From assembly GCA_903831085.1 (NCBI GenBank), contig CAIKWE010000024.1, forward strand, positions 1-58,310: a stretch of 58,310 bases of DNA, written 5' to 3'. The stretch is from an uncultured Verrucomicrobiota bacterium (GTDB lineage: Bacteria; Verrucomicrobiota; Kiritimatiellia; Kiritimatiellales; Tichowtungiaceae). The notes beneath the pieces are model-generated. The model was given only the letters and a program-made list of their open reading frames with translations. It had not been told where the DNA came from and did not search any database. Shown here in pieces: positions 17,295 to 24,315 of the stretch. The first letter of the stretch is position 1. Each line of letters starts with the position of its first letter. Both the position numbers and the translations under genes were made by a program.

Positions 17295-17304
17295 AAAGCA
17301 CCTG

Positions 17305-17997
17305 ATGAACAATCCAATCCGCCGCAAAGCACTACTCGCCCTCTGTCTTCTGATTCCGGCGCCCACGCTCGGGGTGCTGTTCGGGATGATCTGGTTTCCA
17401 GACACCCCCCTCGGCACAGGCCTCTTCTTTTTTTGTAAAATCTGGTTGCTGACACTTCCGTTGCTCTGGCGACTTTTCGTCGACAAAAAACGGATCAGCC
17501 TCTCTCCGACCCGCAAGGACGGATGGCTGGCCGGGATCGGCACCGGCCTGCTCATTTTCGGCGTTATCCTCGCCTTCTGGTTTCTGCTCGGCCCAAAACT
17601 AATCAACCCCGAATTCGTCCGCGAAAAAATGACGGCCGTAGGCCTGACCAGTCTGCCTCGCTATCTCGGCATGATCGCCTACTGGATTCTGATCAACTCC
17701 CTGCTGGAGGAATACGTCTGGCGCTGGTTCGTCACCGAAAAATTTCACACCCTCTTCCGCCACTCGTGGATTGCGATTGTGCTCTCGGCCGCCGCCTTCA
17801 CCCTGCATCACATCATCGCGATGACCACCTTCTTCAACGGCACCGTCACTGCCCTCTGCGCGCTGTTCATCTTCATCGGCGGAGCCATCTGGTCGACGCT
17901 CTATTTGCGCTACGAATCCATCCGCCCCGCCTACATCAGCCACGTATTCGCCGACCTTGCCATCTTCCTCATCGGCGGACGCATTCTCTTCTCATAA
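17305..17997 (+). CDS. CPBP (CAAX/Abi) family membrane protease
   Basis: A 230-residue membrane protein with about six hydrophobic helices. The glutamic intramembrane protease motif EEYVWRWF (EExxxR) and the later His motif FTLHHIIA are present. Family members cleave prenylated or other membrane proteins, or act in bacteriocin immunity. It follows the reductase by 10 bp and is the last gene of the operon. Its stop codon is only 3 bp from a second copy of the rhlB 3' end, so it marks the right edge of the acquired block. A second, unrelated-looking CPBP protein is at 25356-26234. Confidence 0.85.
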   Translation: MNNPIRRKALLALCLLIPAPTLGVLFGMIWFPDTPLGTGLFFFCKIWLLTLPLLWRLFVDKKRISLSPTRKDGWLAGIGTGLLIFGVILAFWFLLGPKLINPEFVREKMTAVGLTSLPRYLGMIAYWILINSLLEEYVWRWFVTEKFHTLFRHSWIAIVLSAAAFTLHHIIAMTTFFNGTVTALCALFIFIGGAIWSTLYLRYESIRPAYISHVFADLAIFLIGGRILFS

Positions 17998-18000
17998 GCG

Positions 18001-18030
18001 CCGCCTCGCCGTTCCGGCCCGCGCCGCTAA
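18001..18030 (+). pseudogene. Remnant of the rhlB 3' end
   Basis: These 30 bp match the last 33 bp of rhlB (10273-10305) with one mismatch and one 3-bp deletion. In the same frame they read PPRRSGPRR-stop, against PPRRSGPPRR-stop in the intact gene; the mismatch (CGC to CGT) is synonymous. The seven-gene operon thus lies between two rhlB ends. The match is short and Arg/Pro-rich, so convergent low complexity is a weaker alternative. Confidence 0.65.
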
Positions 18031-18152
18031 GAGCACTTTCTGTTCAATTTGTCGCAACAAGGCAGGCGGGACGCCTGCGATACGTACCGCCGCCGTCTCG
18101 GCGGCCTTGTCTTCGACCCTGATATTGCGACCAACTATCTCAAAAGTGCTCT
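18030..18152. mobile_element. MITE-like element with 10-bp terminal inverted repeats
   Basis: AGAGCACTTT at 18030-18039 and AAAGTGCTCT at 18143-18152 are perfect inverted repeats about 100 bp apart. Between them are two GC-rich hairpins, GCAGGCG-gga-CGCCTGC and GCCGCCG-tct-CGGCGGC. There is no coding capacity. It is immediately downstream of the rhlB remnant, whose stop codon its left end touches. Confidence 0.5.
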
Positions 18153-18156
18153 AAAC

Positions 18157-18186
18157 GAAAAGGCCGTCCTTCCGGGCGGCCTTTTT
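18157..18186. terminator. Bidirectional terminator between the lipid operon and ftsH
   Basis: GGCCGTCC (18162-18169) pairs with GGGCGGCC (18174-18181) around TTCC. A T-run follows on the plus strand and an A-run precedes it, so it can end both the rightward operon and leftward ftsH. Confidence 0.75.
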
Positions 18187-18188
18187 GT

Positions 18189-18203
18189 TTCCAATGTTTG
18201 GAA
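18189..18203. repeat. TTCCAA-N3-TTGGAA palindrome, perfect
   Basis: Perfect copy with spacer TGT, directly after the terminator and 11 bp from the ftsH stop. Confidence 0.85.
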
Positions 18204-18213
18204 TACTTCTGCG

Positions 18214-20211
18214 TTATTCCGCTTTTTCTGCGGGAGGAACTTCTTCCACCTTCACCTCTTCCGGCACGGTGGGCGTTTCCGTGTGACCGTTGCCGTTTTT
18301 GAGCAACGCTTCGGGAACTTTGCCGGTTTCGAGAATTTCCATCACCTGATCGCCGTCGAGCGTTTCATATTTGATGAGCAGCCCGGCGATCAGTTCCAGA
18401 CGGTCGCGATGATCCTTCAGAATATTCCCGGCGGTTTCATGCGCCTCTTTGAGGATGTTGTCGATTTCCACGTCGATCAGCTGCGTGATCTTTTCGCTGT
18501 GCTTTTCATTCCGGCTGATTTCGCGGCCAAGGAACATGTGCTCCTGATCGGAACCGTAGTTGCGCGGACCCAGAACCTCACTCATACCGAATTCGCAAAC
18601 CATGGCGCGGGCGATGCGGGTGGCGCGTTCGATATCGTTCTGCGCGCCGGTGGTGACGTCACCGAAAATCAATTCTTCGGCGGCGCGGCCGCCCATCAGG
18701 CCGATCAGCATTCCCATCAGCCGCTTACGGCCCTGCGTGTAGCGGTCTTTTTCCGGCAGTTGCATGGTCGCACCCAGCGCACGGCCGCGCGGAATCACGG
18801 TGACCTTGTGCACCGGTTCGGTCTGCTCGGTCTTCGCCAGCACGATGGCGTGACCCGCTTCGTGATAAGCCGTCAGCTTTTTCTCTTCGGCGTCAAGCAT
18901 GTGGCTGCGACGCTCGCGGCCCCATGACACTTTGTCGCGCGCTTCTTCAAAGTCGGGCAGTTCCACGGCTTCCGCGCCGCGCCGCGCCGCGAGCAGCGCC
19001 GCTTCGTTGACGAGGTTCATGATATCCGCGCCGGAGAAGCCGGGCGTGCCGCGCGCCACTTTGGAGAGATCGGTGCCTTCGGCCACTGTGACGCGCTGGA
19101 TGTGGATCTTAAGAATCTCTTCGCGCCCTTTGAGATTCGGCAGGTCAATGAAAACCTGACGGTCGAAACGGCCCGGCCGCATCAGCGCGGGGTCGAGCAC
19201 ATCGGGACGGTTGGTGGCGGCGATGATGATTACGCCTTCGGTGGTATCAAAGCCGTCCATTTCAACCAGCAGAGCATTCAGCGTCTGCTCGCGTTCGTCG
19301 TGTCCGCCGCCCATACCGGAAAACCGGCTGCGGCCCACAGCGTCGATTTCGTCGATAAAAATAATGCACGGCGCGCTCTTGCGGCCCTGCTCGAACATAT
19401 CGCGCACACGGCTGGCGCCGACGCCGACAAACATCTCGACGAAGTCCGATCCGCTGATCGAGAAGAACGCCACTTCGGCCTCGCCGGCAACGGCGCGGGC
19501 AATCAGCGTTTTGCCGGTACCCGGCGAGCCCGCCAGCAGAACGCCCTTGGGCATTTTACCGCCGAGCCGCTGGAACCGTTTCGGGTTCTTCAAAAACTCG
19601 ACCACTTCCTGCAGTTCTTCTTTCGCCTCATCCACGCCGGCGACATCGGCAAAGGTGGTGCGGTTTTTATCGTCTCGCTGAAGCAGTTTGGCGCGGCTCT
19701 TGCCGAAGCTCATCGCGCGGCCGCCCGCCATCTTCATCTGCCGGAAGAAAAAGAAATAGATGACCAGGAAGCCGATAATAAACGGTGCCACGTTCCAGAA
19801 CACCTGCCAGAACGGCGAAGCCGCGCGCACCTTGAAGGTAACGTTTTGTTCCTGAAGCATTTTCAGCAGGTCTTCGGTGACCACCACATCGACGCGGAAC
19901 TTTTTGGACTTGCCGGTTTTGCCGTCCAGATCCTTCAAATCGCCGGTGATGTAATCATTGCCGGAGGTTTCGCGCACGATATCGCAACTGATAATGCGGC
20001 CTTCCTTGGCCATCTGAACAAAGCCGGGGTTATAGTCCAGCTTCTCCTGCTGTTCCGGCTTCTGGAAAAGCTGCAACCCCATCAGCACCAGTGCCATCAT
20101 CAGGAGCCACATCGCGAAGCCCTTCATCGGCATCGGCGGCTTCACCACCGGCGACTTCTTGCGCGGCTCTTTTTTCTCAGGGGTTTCGGGAATATCCGGT
20201 TTGTCGTCCAT
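18214..20211 (-). CDS. ftsH: ATP-dependent zinc metalloprotease FtsH
   Basis: A 665-residue membrane AAA protease that degrades misfolded membrane and short-lived regulatory proteins. An N-terminal Pro/Lys-rich cytosolic stretch precedes a membrane helix (about 28-46), a periplasmic domain and a second helix (about 125-145). The AAA module has GSPGTGKT and [12 protein letters not shown], plus the second region of homology (RPGRFDRQ). The peptidase domain has the zinc motif HEAGH. I start at 20211, where AAGGA is 7 bp upstream; the longer frame adds an unlikely leader. The C-terminus is Glu/Pro-rich. It is transcribed alone, leftward. Confidence 0.96.
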   Translation of the reverse strand: MDDKPDIPETPEKKEPRKKSPVVKPPMPMKGFAMWLLMMALVLMGLQLFQKPEQQEKLDYNPGFVQMAKEGRIISCDIVRETSGNDYITGDLKDLDGKTGKSKKFRVDVVVTEDLLKMLQEQNVTFKVRAASPFWQVFWNVAPFIIGFLVIYFFFFRQMKMAGGRAMSFGKSRAKLLQRDDKNRTTFADVAGVDEAKEELQEVVEFLKNPKRFQRLGGKMPKGVLLAGSPGTGKTLIARAVAGEAEVAFFSISGSDFVEMFVGVGASRVRDMFEQGRKSAPCIIFIDEIDAVGRSRFSGMGGGHDEREQTLNALLVEMDGFDTTEGVIIIAATNRPDVLDPALMRPGRFDRQVFIDLPNLKGREEILKIHIQRVTVAEGTDLSKVARGTPGFSGADIMNLVNEAALLAARRGAEAVELPDFEEARDKVSWGRERRSHMLDAEEKKLTAYHEAGHAIVLAKTEQTEPVHKVTVIPRGRALGATMQLPEKDRYTQGRKRLMGMLIGLMGGRAAEELIFGDVTTGAQNDIERATRIARAMVCEFGMSEVLGPRNYGSDQEHMFLGREISRNEKHSEKITQLIDVEIDNILKEAHETAGNILKDHRDRLELIAGLLIKYETLDGDQVMEILETGKVPEALLKNGNGHTETPTVPEEVKVEEVPPAEKAE

Positions 20212-20391
20212 AATTAAATCCTTATCGGCGGAGACCATAGCATTGGCCTGCGCCCAAATCAACAGATTGAGGCGCGGGAGAATAGCCGCCGAACCCGCGA
20301 AAAGACAGCAAGAAAAGGTGGAACGCGCCAGAAGAAGTTCTGTGGGTGCGGACGGCGGCCGCACCTCTCCTGACCCAACCTTCCGGGGCCA

Positions 20392-20563
20392 CCGGCCCCG
20401 GCTACAGAAGACCGAGGCTACAATCCCATCGCCTTATGAAGTCGTTGTTTTGGATTGTGCGCCTTTCCATCGGCGGCTAGTCTGCCGACTTAGAAGAAAG
20501 AGACATTCCTGAAACAGCGGATTTGAAGTCCGCTCAATAGAATTCTAGAGAAAGGGGAAAAGA
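20392..20563 (+). repeat. Cassette leader repeat, copy A1
   Basis: About 172 bp closely similar to 20909-21082, with the same landmarks in order: a CCGGCCCCGG start, a CCCATCGCCTTATGAAGTCGT segment, a GCGGCTAGTCTGCC dyad and CATTCCTGAAACA. It ends exactly at the start codon of the small gene at 20564. The gap from the ftsH start to here (20212-20391) shows nothing else coding. Confidence 0.75.
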
Positions 20564-20761
20564 ATGAATTACACACTTTTTGCTATCGCATGCTACATAG
20601 TCATGCGTGGGCTACAGGTTTTATTTGAAGAGGATCTCCAGACCAAATGGTGCAAGATCCTGATCAAAACCGTGACCGGTATAATGCTGTACGCCGCTCT
20701 CGCGAGCCTATTCGTATGGTACAACGAGATATCTTTCTTAGGATTCAATCCCAACAAGTGA
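20564..20761 (+). CDS. Small membrane protein (cassette 1 cargo)
   Basis: A 65-residue protein with two hydrophobic segments (about 4-20 and 34-52) separated by an acidic EEDLQTKW stretch. GAAAGGGG gives a good ribosome site six bases upstream. I do not recognise a family. It lies between leader repeat A1 and a remnant of the tilS 3' end, forming the first of two tandem cassette-like units. Its base composition is more AT-rich than tilS. Like the cargo of the second unit, it is small and membrane-associated. Confidence 0.6.
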   Translation: MNYTLFAIACYIVMRGLQVLFEEDLQTKWCKILIKTVTGIMLYAALASLFVWYNEISFLGFNPNK

Positions 20762-20816
20762 TTCTGTTTCCGAAAGAAAAACGGACTCATTGGTGAGTAG
20801 CTTCGGCAACAAACAA

Positions 20817-20909
20817 ATGCAGGGCCGGTTCGGAATCTGATGACAGTTCCCAGCCGCGGGCGATGCGGTAGCCGGGGAGCCAGATAATTTCTCCGCCGCA
20901 TTCGACGAC
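20817..20909 (-). pseudogene. Remnant of the tilS 3' end
   Basis: These 93 bp align without gaps to 21658-21750 of tilS, with six differences. On the minus strand all six are synonymous (for example ATT/ATC, CGC/CGT, GCC/GCT, CTG/CTC). The frame stays open past the homology and ends with a different tail (VAEATHQ rather than SDEG). It is therefore the end of a diverged tilS allele, not a recent copy. Confidence 0.85.
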
Positions 20910-21082
20910 CGGCCCCGGCTACAGAAGACCGCGGCTGCAGTCCCATCGCCTTATGAAGTCGTTATTTTGGATTGTGTACCTCTCAGACGGCGGCTAGTCT
21001 GCCGACTTCGATGAAACAGATATTCCTGAAACAACGAAATTGAAGTGCGTTCAATAGCACTGTTAGCGAAGACGGGTAGACC
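20909..21082 (+). repeat. Cassette leader repeat, copy A2
   Basis: The second copy of the about 173-bp leader found at 20392-20563. It begins exactly where the tilS remnant stops and ends at the start codon of the YcxB-like gene. The two copies are clearly homologous but have many point differences, so the duplication is not recent. Confidence 0.75.
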
Positions 21083-21628
21083 ATGCACATTGAATATGAA
21101 ACGACGCTTGATGAGATTGCGGACGCGCATCTCCGCATTGCCACTCGCTCGAAACTCGCAAAGCGCACACGCTGGCAGGCCACATTCTGGGGCGCTTTAT
21201 ATACCGGAATCATTCTGTTCATGTGTCTGACCCTTCTTGGAGCAGCGTTGCCTGAACGCTTTATCGTCGTGGGTATTGGCATCACCGTGGGAGCGGGCGG
21301 GTACTGGATGAACTACCGTCGAAGCATGAAACGTCGCATGATGGAGTACCTGCGTGAACGAATGCCGTCCGATTGCCCGCTCCACTTTGTTGCGGAACTG
21401 CGGGAAGACTGCATCTGGACGAAACAAGGTGGTACCCAGTTGTCCTTTGATTGGACAAACGTGGCTGAGATTGCTGATGCCGGAGACGCAATCGAATTCC
21501 GCATGCGCGACGGCGGGTTTGTGATCGTGCGGAATAAAGGTTTTGCAACAGAGGAGAACCGAAGAGAGTTCATGGAATTCGCTAACCAGCGCCTGAATGG
21601 TACGGCTCGCAAGTTCGCCGTCCTTTAG
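21083..21628 (+). CDS. YcxB-like membrane protein (cassette 2 cargo)
   Basis: A 181-residue protein with an N-terminal amphipathic region, two membrane helices (about 37-55 and 60-78) and a basic loop (YRRSMKRRMMEYLRERM). A soluble C-terminal domain (about 95-170) alternates beta strands with FDWTNVAEI and GFATEENRREFMEF, the pattern of YcxB-like domains. The function of that family is unknown. It lies between leader repeat A2 and the intact tilS 3' end, with 8 bp to the convergent tilS stop. Confidence 0.7.
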   Translation: MHIEYETTLDEIADAHLRIATRSKLAKRTRWQATFWGALYTGIILFMCLTLLGAALPERFIVVGIGITVGAGGYWMNYRRSMKRRMMEYLRERMPSDCPLHFVAELREDCIWTKQGGTQLSFDWTNVAEIADAGDAIEFRMRDGGFVIVRNKGFATEENRREFMEFANQRLNGTARKFAVL

Positions 21629-21636
21629 ACGCGGCG

Positions 21637-22938
21637 TTAACCCTCGTCCGAAAACAGATGCAGCGCCGGTTCGGAATCCGATGAGAGTTCCCAGCCACGA
21701 GCGATGCGGTAGCCGGGGAGCCAGATGATTTCTCCGCCGCATTCGACGACGGGCCAGCTTTCGCGCTGAGCTTTTGGGATTTTCAGATCGGTGAAAATAT
21801 CCTGAAGTTTTTTTGATCCTTCCATGCCGTACGGTTCCATGCGATCGCCGGGCTTCGCAACACGGACGGTCACTTCCCGGCCCGCGACTTTAGCGAGCGA
21901 AACAGAGGCGCACCACGGTCCACGCAGAATTCCAACGCCTTCTTCGATTCTGACGGAGAAACGCGACGAGGGCGTCGCGTCTACTTTCAACACCCCGTAT
22001 TCGTTGATGATGCGGAGACCTTCGAGATCGAGGAACTGCGTTCCGCATGTTTTTTCGGAAAAAGAAACAACCTTTTCCACCGCATCAAAGGTTGGCTTGG
22101 CGCCGTGCTCGATCAGCCAGTCGCGGATTTCGCGCCGCCGGGCCGCTTTTTCGGGATGATCTTCTTCGTCGCGCAGAATATCCATGGTGCGCAAAAGGTT
22201 TTCGGCGGCGCGGTCGTTGAGCTTTCCAAACATTGGAAGAAGCTGACGGCGGACAAAATTACGCGAAATGGTTTCGTCGGTGTTGGTGGCGTCTTCGCGC
22301 CACTCGATTTTTTCTTTTTCCAACCATTGGATAATTTCTGTCCGCCGGATTCCAAGCATTGGACGAACCAGCGTCAGTGTTCGGGATCGTAGACGCGACG
22401 CCCCCGTCGCGTCCGCAGTGTCTGGGAAACGCGACGAGGGCGTCGCGTCTACGTTTTCCAAACATTGGAAAGAGCGCATTCCACCGAGACCAGACGGGCC
22501 GGTGCCGCGCGCTGCTCTCAAAAAAAACGTCTCCAATTGGTCATCTGCATGATGAGCGAGGGCGATAAGAAAACCTGAAACCTGAAACTTGAAACCTGAA
22601 ATAAGGGAACGGAAGAAATCGTGGCGGGCTTCGCGGGCGGCCATTTCGAGCGAGATGCCTTTTTCTTTGGCGAGCGCGGGAACATCCACCTTGGCGGTGA
22701 CACATTTGATCCCGAGTTTTTTGCAGAGGGCTTTAACGAACGCTTCGTCGCCATCGGCTTCCGCGCCGCGAATGGAATGGTTCATGTGCGCGGCGGTCAG
22801 TTGGTATCCGAGGCGATGCAGGATGTGGAGCAGTGCGACAGAGTCGGCTCCGCCGGAAACACCGACGACAACATGCGCGTCTTCAGGAATCAGGTTTTCC
22901 CGTTCAATCGCCGCTTTGACTTTTTCGATCAGGTTCAC
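21637..22938 (-). CDS. tilS: tRNA(Ile)-lysidine synthetase
   Basis: TilS converts the wobble C34 of tRNA-Ile(CAU) to lysidine, allowing AUA decoding. The 433-residue protein has the N-type ATP pyrophosphatase P-loop SGGADS (28-33), HMNHSIRG, HHADDQLETFFLRAARG and a C-terminal TilS domain. Three places look like in-frame insertions of repeat DNA: SGFKFQVSGF (about 114-123) from TTTCAGG heptamers, and VDATPSSRF at about 163 and 319, both encoded by the same 27-bp sequence. It also holds two perfect and two near copies of the genome palindrome. Its 3' end is duplicated at 20817-20909. Confidence 0.93.
   Translation of the reverse strand: MNLIEKVKAAIERENLIPEDAHVVVGVSGGADSVALLHILHRLGYQLTAAHMNHSIRGAEADGDEAFVKALCKKLGIKCVTAKVDVPALAKEKGISLEMAAREARHDFFRSLISGFKFQVSGFLIALAHHADDQLETFFLRAARGTGPSGLGGMRSFQCLENVDATPSSRFPDTADATGASRLRSRTLTLVRPMLGIRRTEIIQWLEKEKIEWREDATNTDETISRNFVRRQLLPMFGKLNDRAAENLLRTMDILRDEEDHPEKAARRREIRDWLIEHGAKPTFDAVEKVVSFSEKTCGTQFLDLEGLRIINEYGVLKVDATPSSRFSVRIEEGVGILRGPWCASVSLAKVAGREVTVRVAKPGDRMEPYGMEGSKKLQDIFTDLKIPKAQRESWPVVECGGEIIWLPGYRIARGWELSSDSEPALHLFSDEG
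21958..21984. repeat. 27-bp repeat inside tilS, copy 1
   Basis: Identical to 22426-22452; its core is the hairpin CGCGACGAGGGCGTCGCG. On the minus strand it encodes VDATPSSRF in frame. Confidence 0.85.
22224..22238. repeat. TTCCAA-N3-TTGGAA palindrome, perfect
   Basis: Perfect copy with spacer ACA inside tilS, read as LPMFGK. Confidence 0.85.
22389..22452. repeat. Twin-hairpin repeat element inside tilS
   Basis: About 64 bp with inverted ends GTAGACGCGACG and CGTCGCGTCTAC, containing two GC-rich hairpins back to back. The right half is the 27-bp repeat also found at 21958. On the minus strand it reads VDATPSSRF...GASRLRS, an apparent in-frame insertion between conserved TilS regions. Confidence 0.75.
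22456..22470. repeat. TTCCAA-N3-TTGGAA palindrome, perfect
   Basis: Perfect copy with spacer ACA inside tilS, read on the minus strand as FQCLE, abutting the twin-hairpin element. Confidence 0.85.
22573..22602. repeat. TTTCAGG-type heptanucleotide tandem repeat inside tilS
   Basis: About four units of CCTGAAA/CTTGAAA in tandem. On the minus strand they encode the FKFQVSGF stretch. A similar run occurs between genes near 57294-57320. Confidence 0.7.
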
Positions 22939-22982
22939 AACCGCAAATTACCGCCAATGCGGTCAAATAGACAAGCGTGCAG

Positions 22983-23033
22983 TGTGGAAGCGGCTTCCAG
23001 CCGCTGGCTCCGCGGCAGGGATGCCGCGGCCAC
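22983..23033. repeat. Twin-hairpin REP-like element, copy 1
   Basis: Two adjacent hairpins, GCGGCT-tcc-AGCCGC and CGCGGCA-ggga-TGCCGCG, in the tilS/serS gap. The same architecture and most of the sequence recur at 44723-44773. Confidence 0.75.
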
Positions 23034-23039
23034 CTTTGC

Positions 23040-24311
23040 TCAGCCGAGTTTAGTGAGGCCGCCGACGTAGGGGCGCAGGGCCTCGGGAATGGTGACGGTG
23101 CCGTCGGCGTTCTGGTTGTTTTCGATGAGCGCGACGACGAGTCGCGGCAGAGCGACGCCGGATCCGTTCAGGGTATGCAGGAATTGCGGCTTGCCATCTT
23201 CGCCACGGCAGCGGATGCGGGCGCGGCGCGCCTGGTAGTCCCAGAAGTTGCTGACCGACGACACTTCGAGCCATTTTTCGACGCCGGGTGCCCAGAGTTC
23301 GATGTCGTAACATTTGGCGGCGCTGAAGCCGATGTCGGCGGTGCAGAGTTCGATGACGCGATAGTGCAGTCCGAGTTTCTGTAAAACTTTTTCGGCTTCG
23401 CGGACGAGAATTTCGTGCTGCTTTTCGGAATCTTCCGGCTTCACGAAGTTGACCATTTCAACTTTGTCGAACTGGTGCAGGCGAAGCAGTCCGCGCGTGT
23501 CGCGGCCGGCGGCGCCAGCTTCGCGGCGGAAGCACGGCGTGTAGGCCGTCAGTTTGAGCGGCAGTTTTTCTTCGATGATTTCGTCGCGGTAAAGATTGGT
23601 GACGGGCACTTCGGCGGTCGGCACCGGATAAAGTTCGTCGGTGCTGATGTAGTACATGTCTTCGGCGAATTTCGGAAGCTGGCCGGTGCCGGTCATGGCG
23701 TCGGCGTTGCAGACGAACGGCGGCTCGACCTCGGTGTAGCCGTGTTCGGTGGTATGCAGGTCGAGCATGAACTGAATGAGTCCGCGCTGGAGACGCGCAC
23801 CCTGCCCGGTATAAACGGGAAAGCCGGTGCCGGTGATTTTTGTGCCGCGTTCGAAGTCGACCAGCTTGAGCGCTTCGCAGATGTCCCAGTGCGGCTTGAC
23901 TTTGAAATCAAATTTTTTCACTTCGCCCCAGGTGCGGACGACGACGTTATCGTCGGCGCTTTCGCCGACCGGAACTCCGGCGAGCGGCAGATTGGGAATA
24001 AAAAGAAGCGTGTTGAGAATTTTTTCGTCGAACTCGCGCACCTGTTCATCGAGGGAGGTGATGCGGTCGCCGATCATGCGGACTTCTTCTTTGGCGGTTT
24101 CAGCTTCCGCTTTCTTGCCTTCTTTCATCAGGCCGCCGATCGCTTTGGAGGCCGCGTTCCGTTCGCCTTTGAGTTCTTCCGCTTTGGTAATAGCGGAGCG
24201 GCGGGCGGCGTCAAGAGCGAGCAGACCGTCGATGTCGGCATCGGCTTTGCGAGTGGCGAGCGCCTTTTTTACGGCGGCGGGATTTTCTCGGATGAATTTG
24301 ATGTCGAGCAT
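23040..24311 (-). CDS. serS: Seryl-tRNA synthetase
   Basis: A class II aminoacyl-tRNA synthetase of 423 residues charging tRNA-Ser and tRNA-Sec. The N-terminal coiled-coil arm (about 30-105, rich in Lys/Glu/Ala) binds the tRNA long arm. Motif 2 (PCFRREAGAAGRDTRGL) and motif 3 (NGSGVALPRLVVALIEN) are present. I start at 24311, giving the canonical MLDIKFIREN start with AAAGGA upstream; the longer frame overlaps the ROK gene. It is 4 bp downstream of the ROK kinase gene, so the two are probably one transcript. Confidence 0.97.
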   Translation of the reverse strand: MLDIKFIRENPAAVKKALATRKADADIDGLLALDAARRSAITKAEELKGERNAASKAIGGLMKEGKKAEAETAKEEVRMIGDRITSLDEQVREFDEKILNTLLFIPNLPLAGVPVGESADDNVVVRTWGEVKKFDFKVKPHWDICEALKLVDFERGTKITGTGFPVYTGQGARLQRGLIQFMLDLHTTEHGYTEVEPPFVCNADAMTGTGQLPKFAEDMYYISTDELYPVPTAEVPVTNLYRDEIIEEKLPLKLTAYTPCFRREAGAAGRDTRGLLRLHQFDKVEMVNFVKPEDSEKQHEILVREAEKVLQKLGLHYRVIELCTADIGFSAAKCYDIELWAPGVEKWLEVSSVSNFWDYQARRARIRCRGEDGKPQFLHTLNGSGVALPRLVVALIENNQNADGTVTIPEALRPYVGGLTKLG

Positions 24312-24315
24312 GGTG

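Noticed and set aside
10730-17997. Operon as a menaquinone or ubiquinone pathway because of UbiA
   Set aside because: No chorismate-derived, methyltransferase or decarboxylase genes of quinone synthesis are present; the neighbours are lipid-type enzymes.
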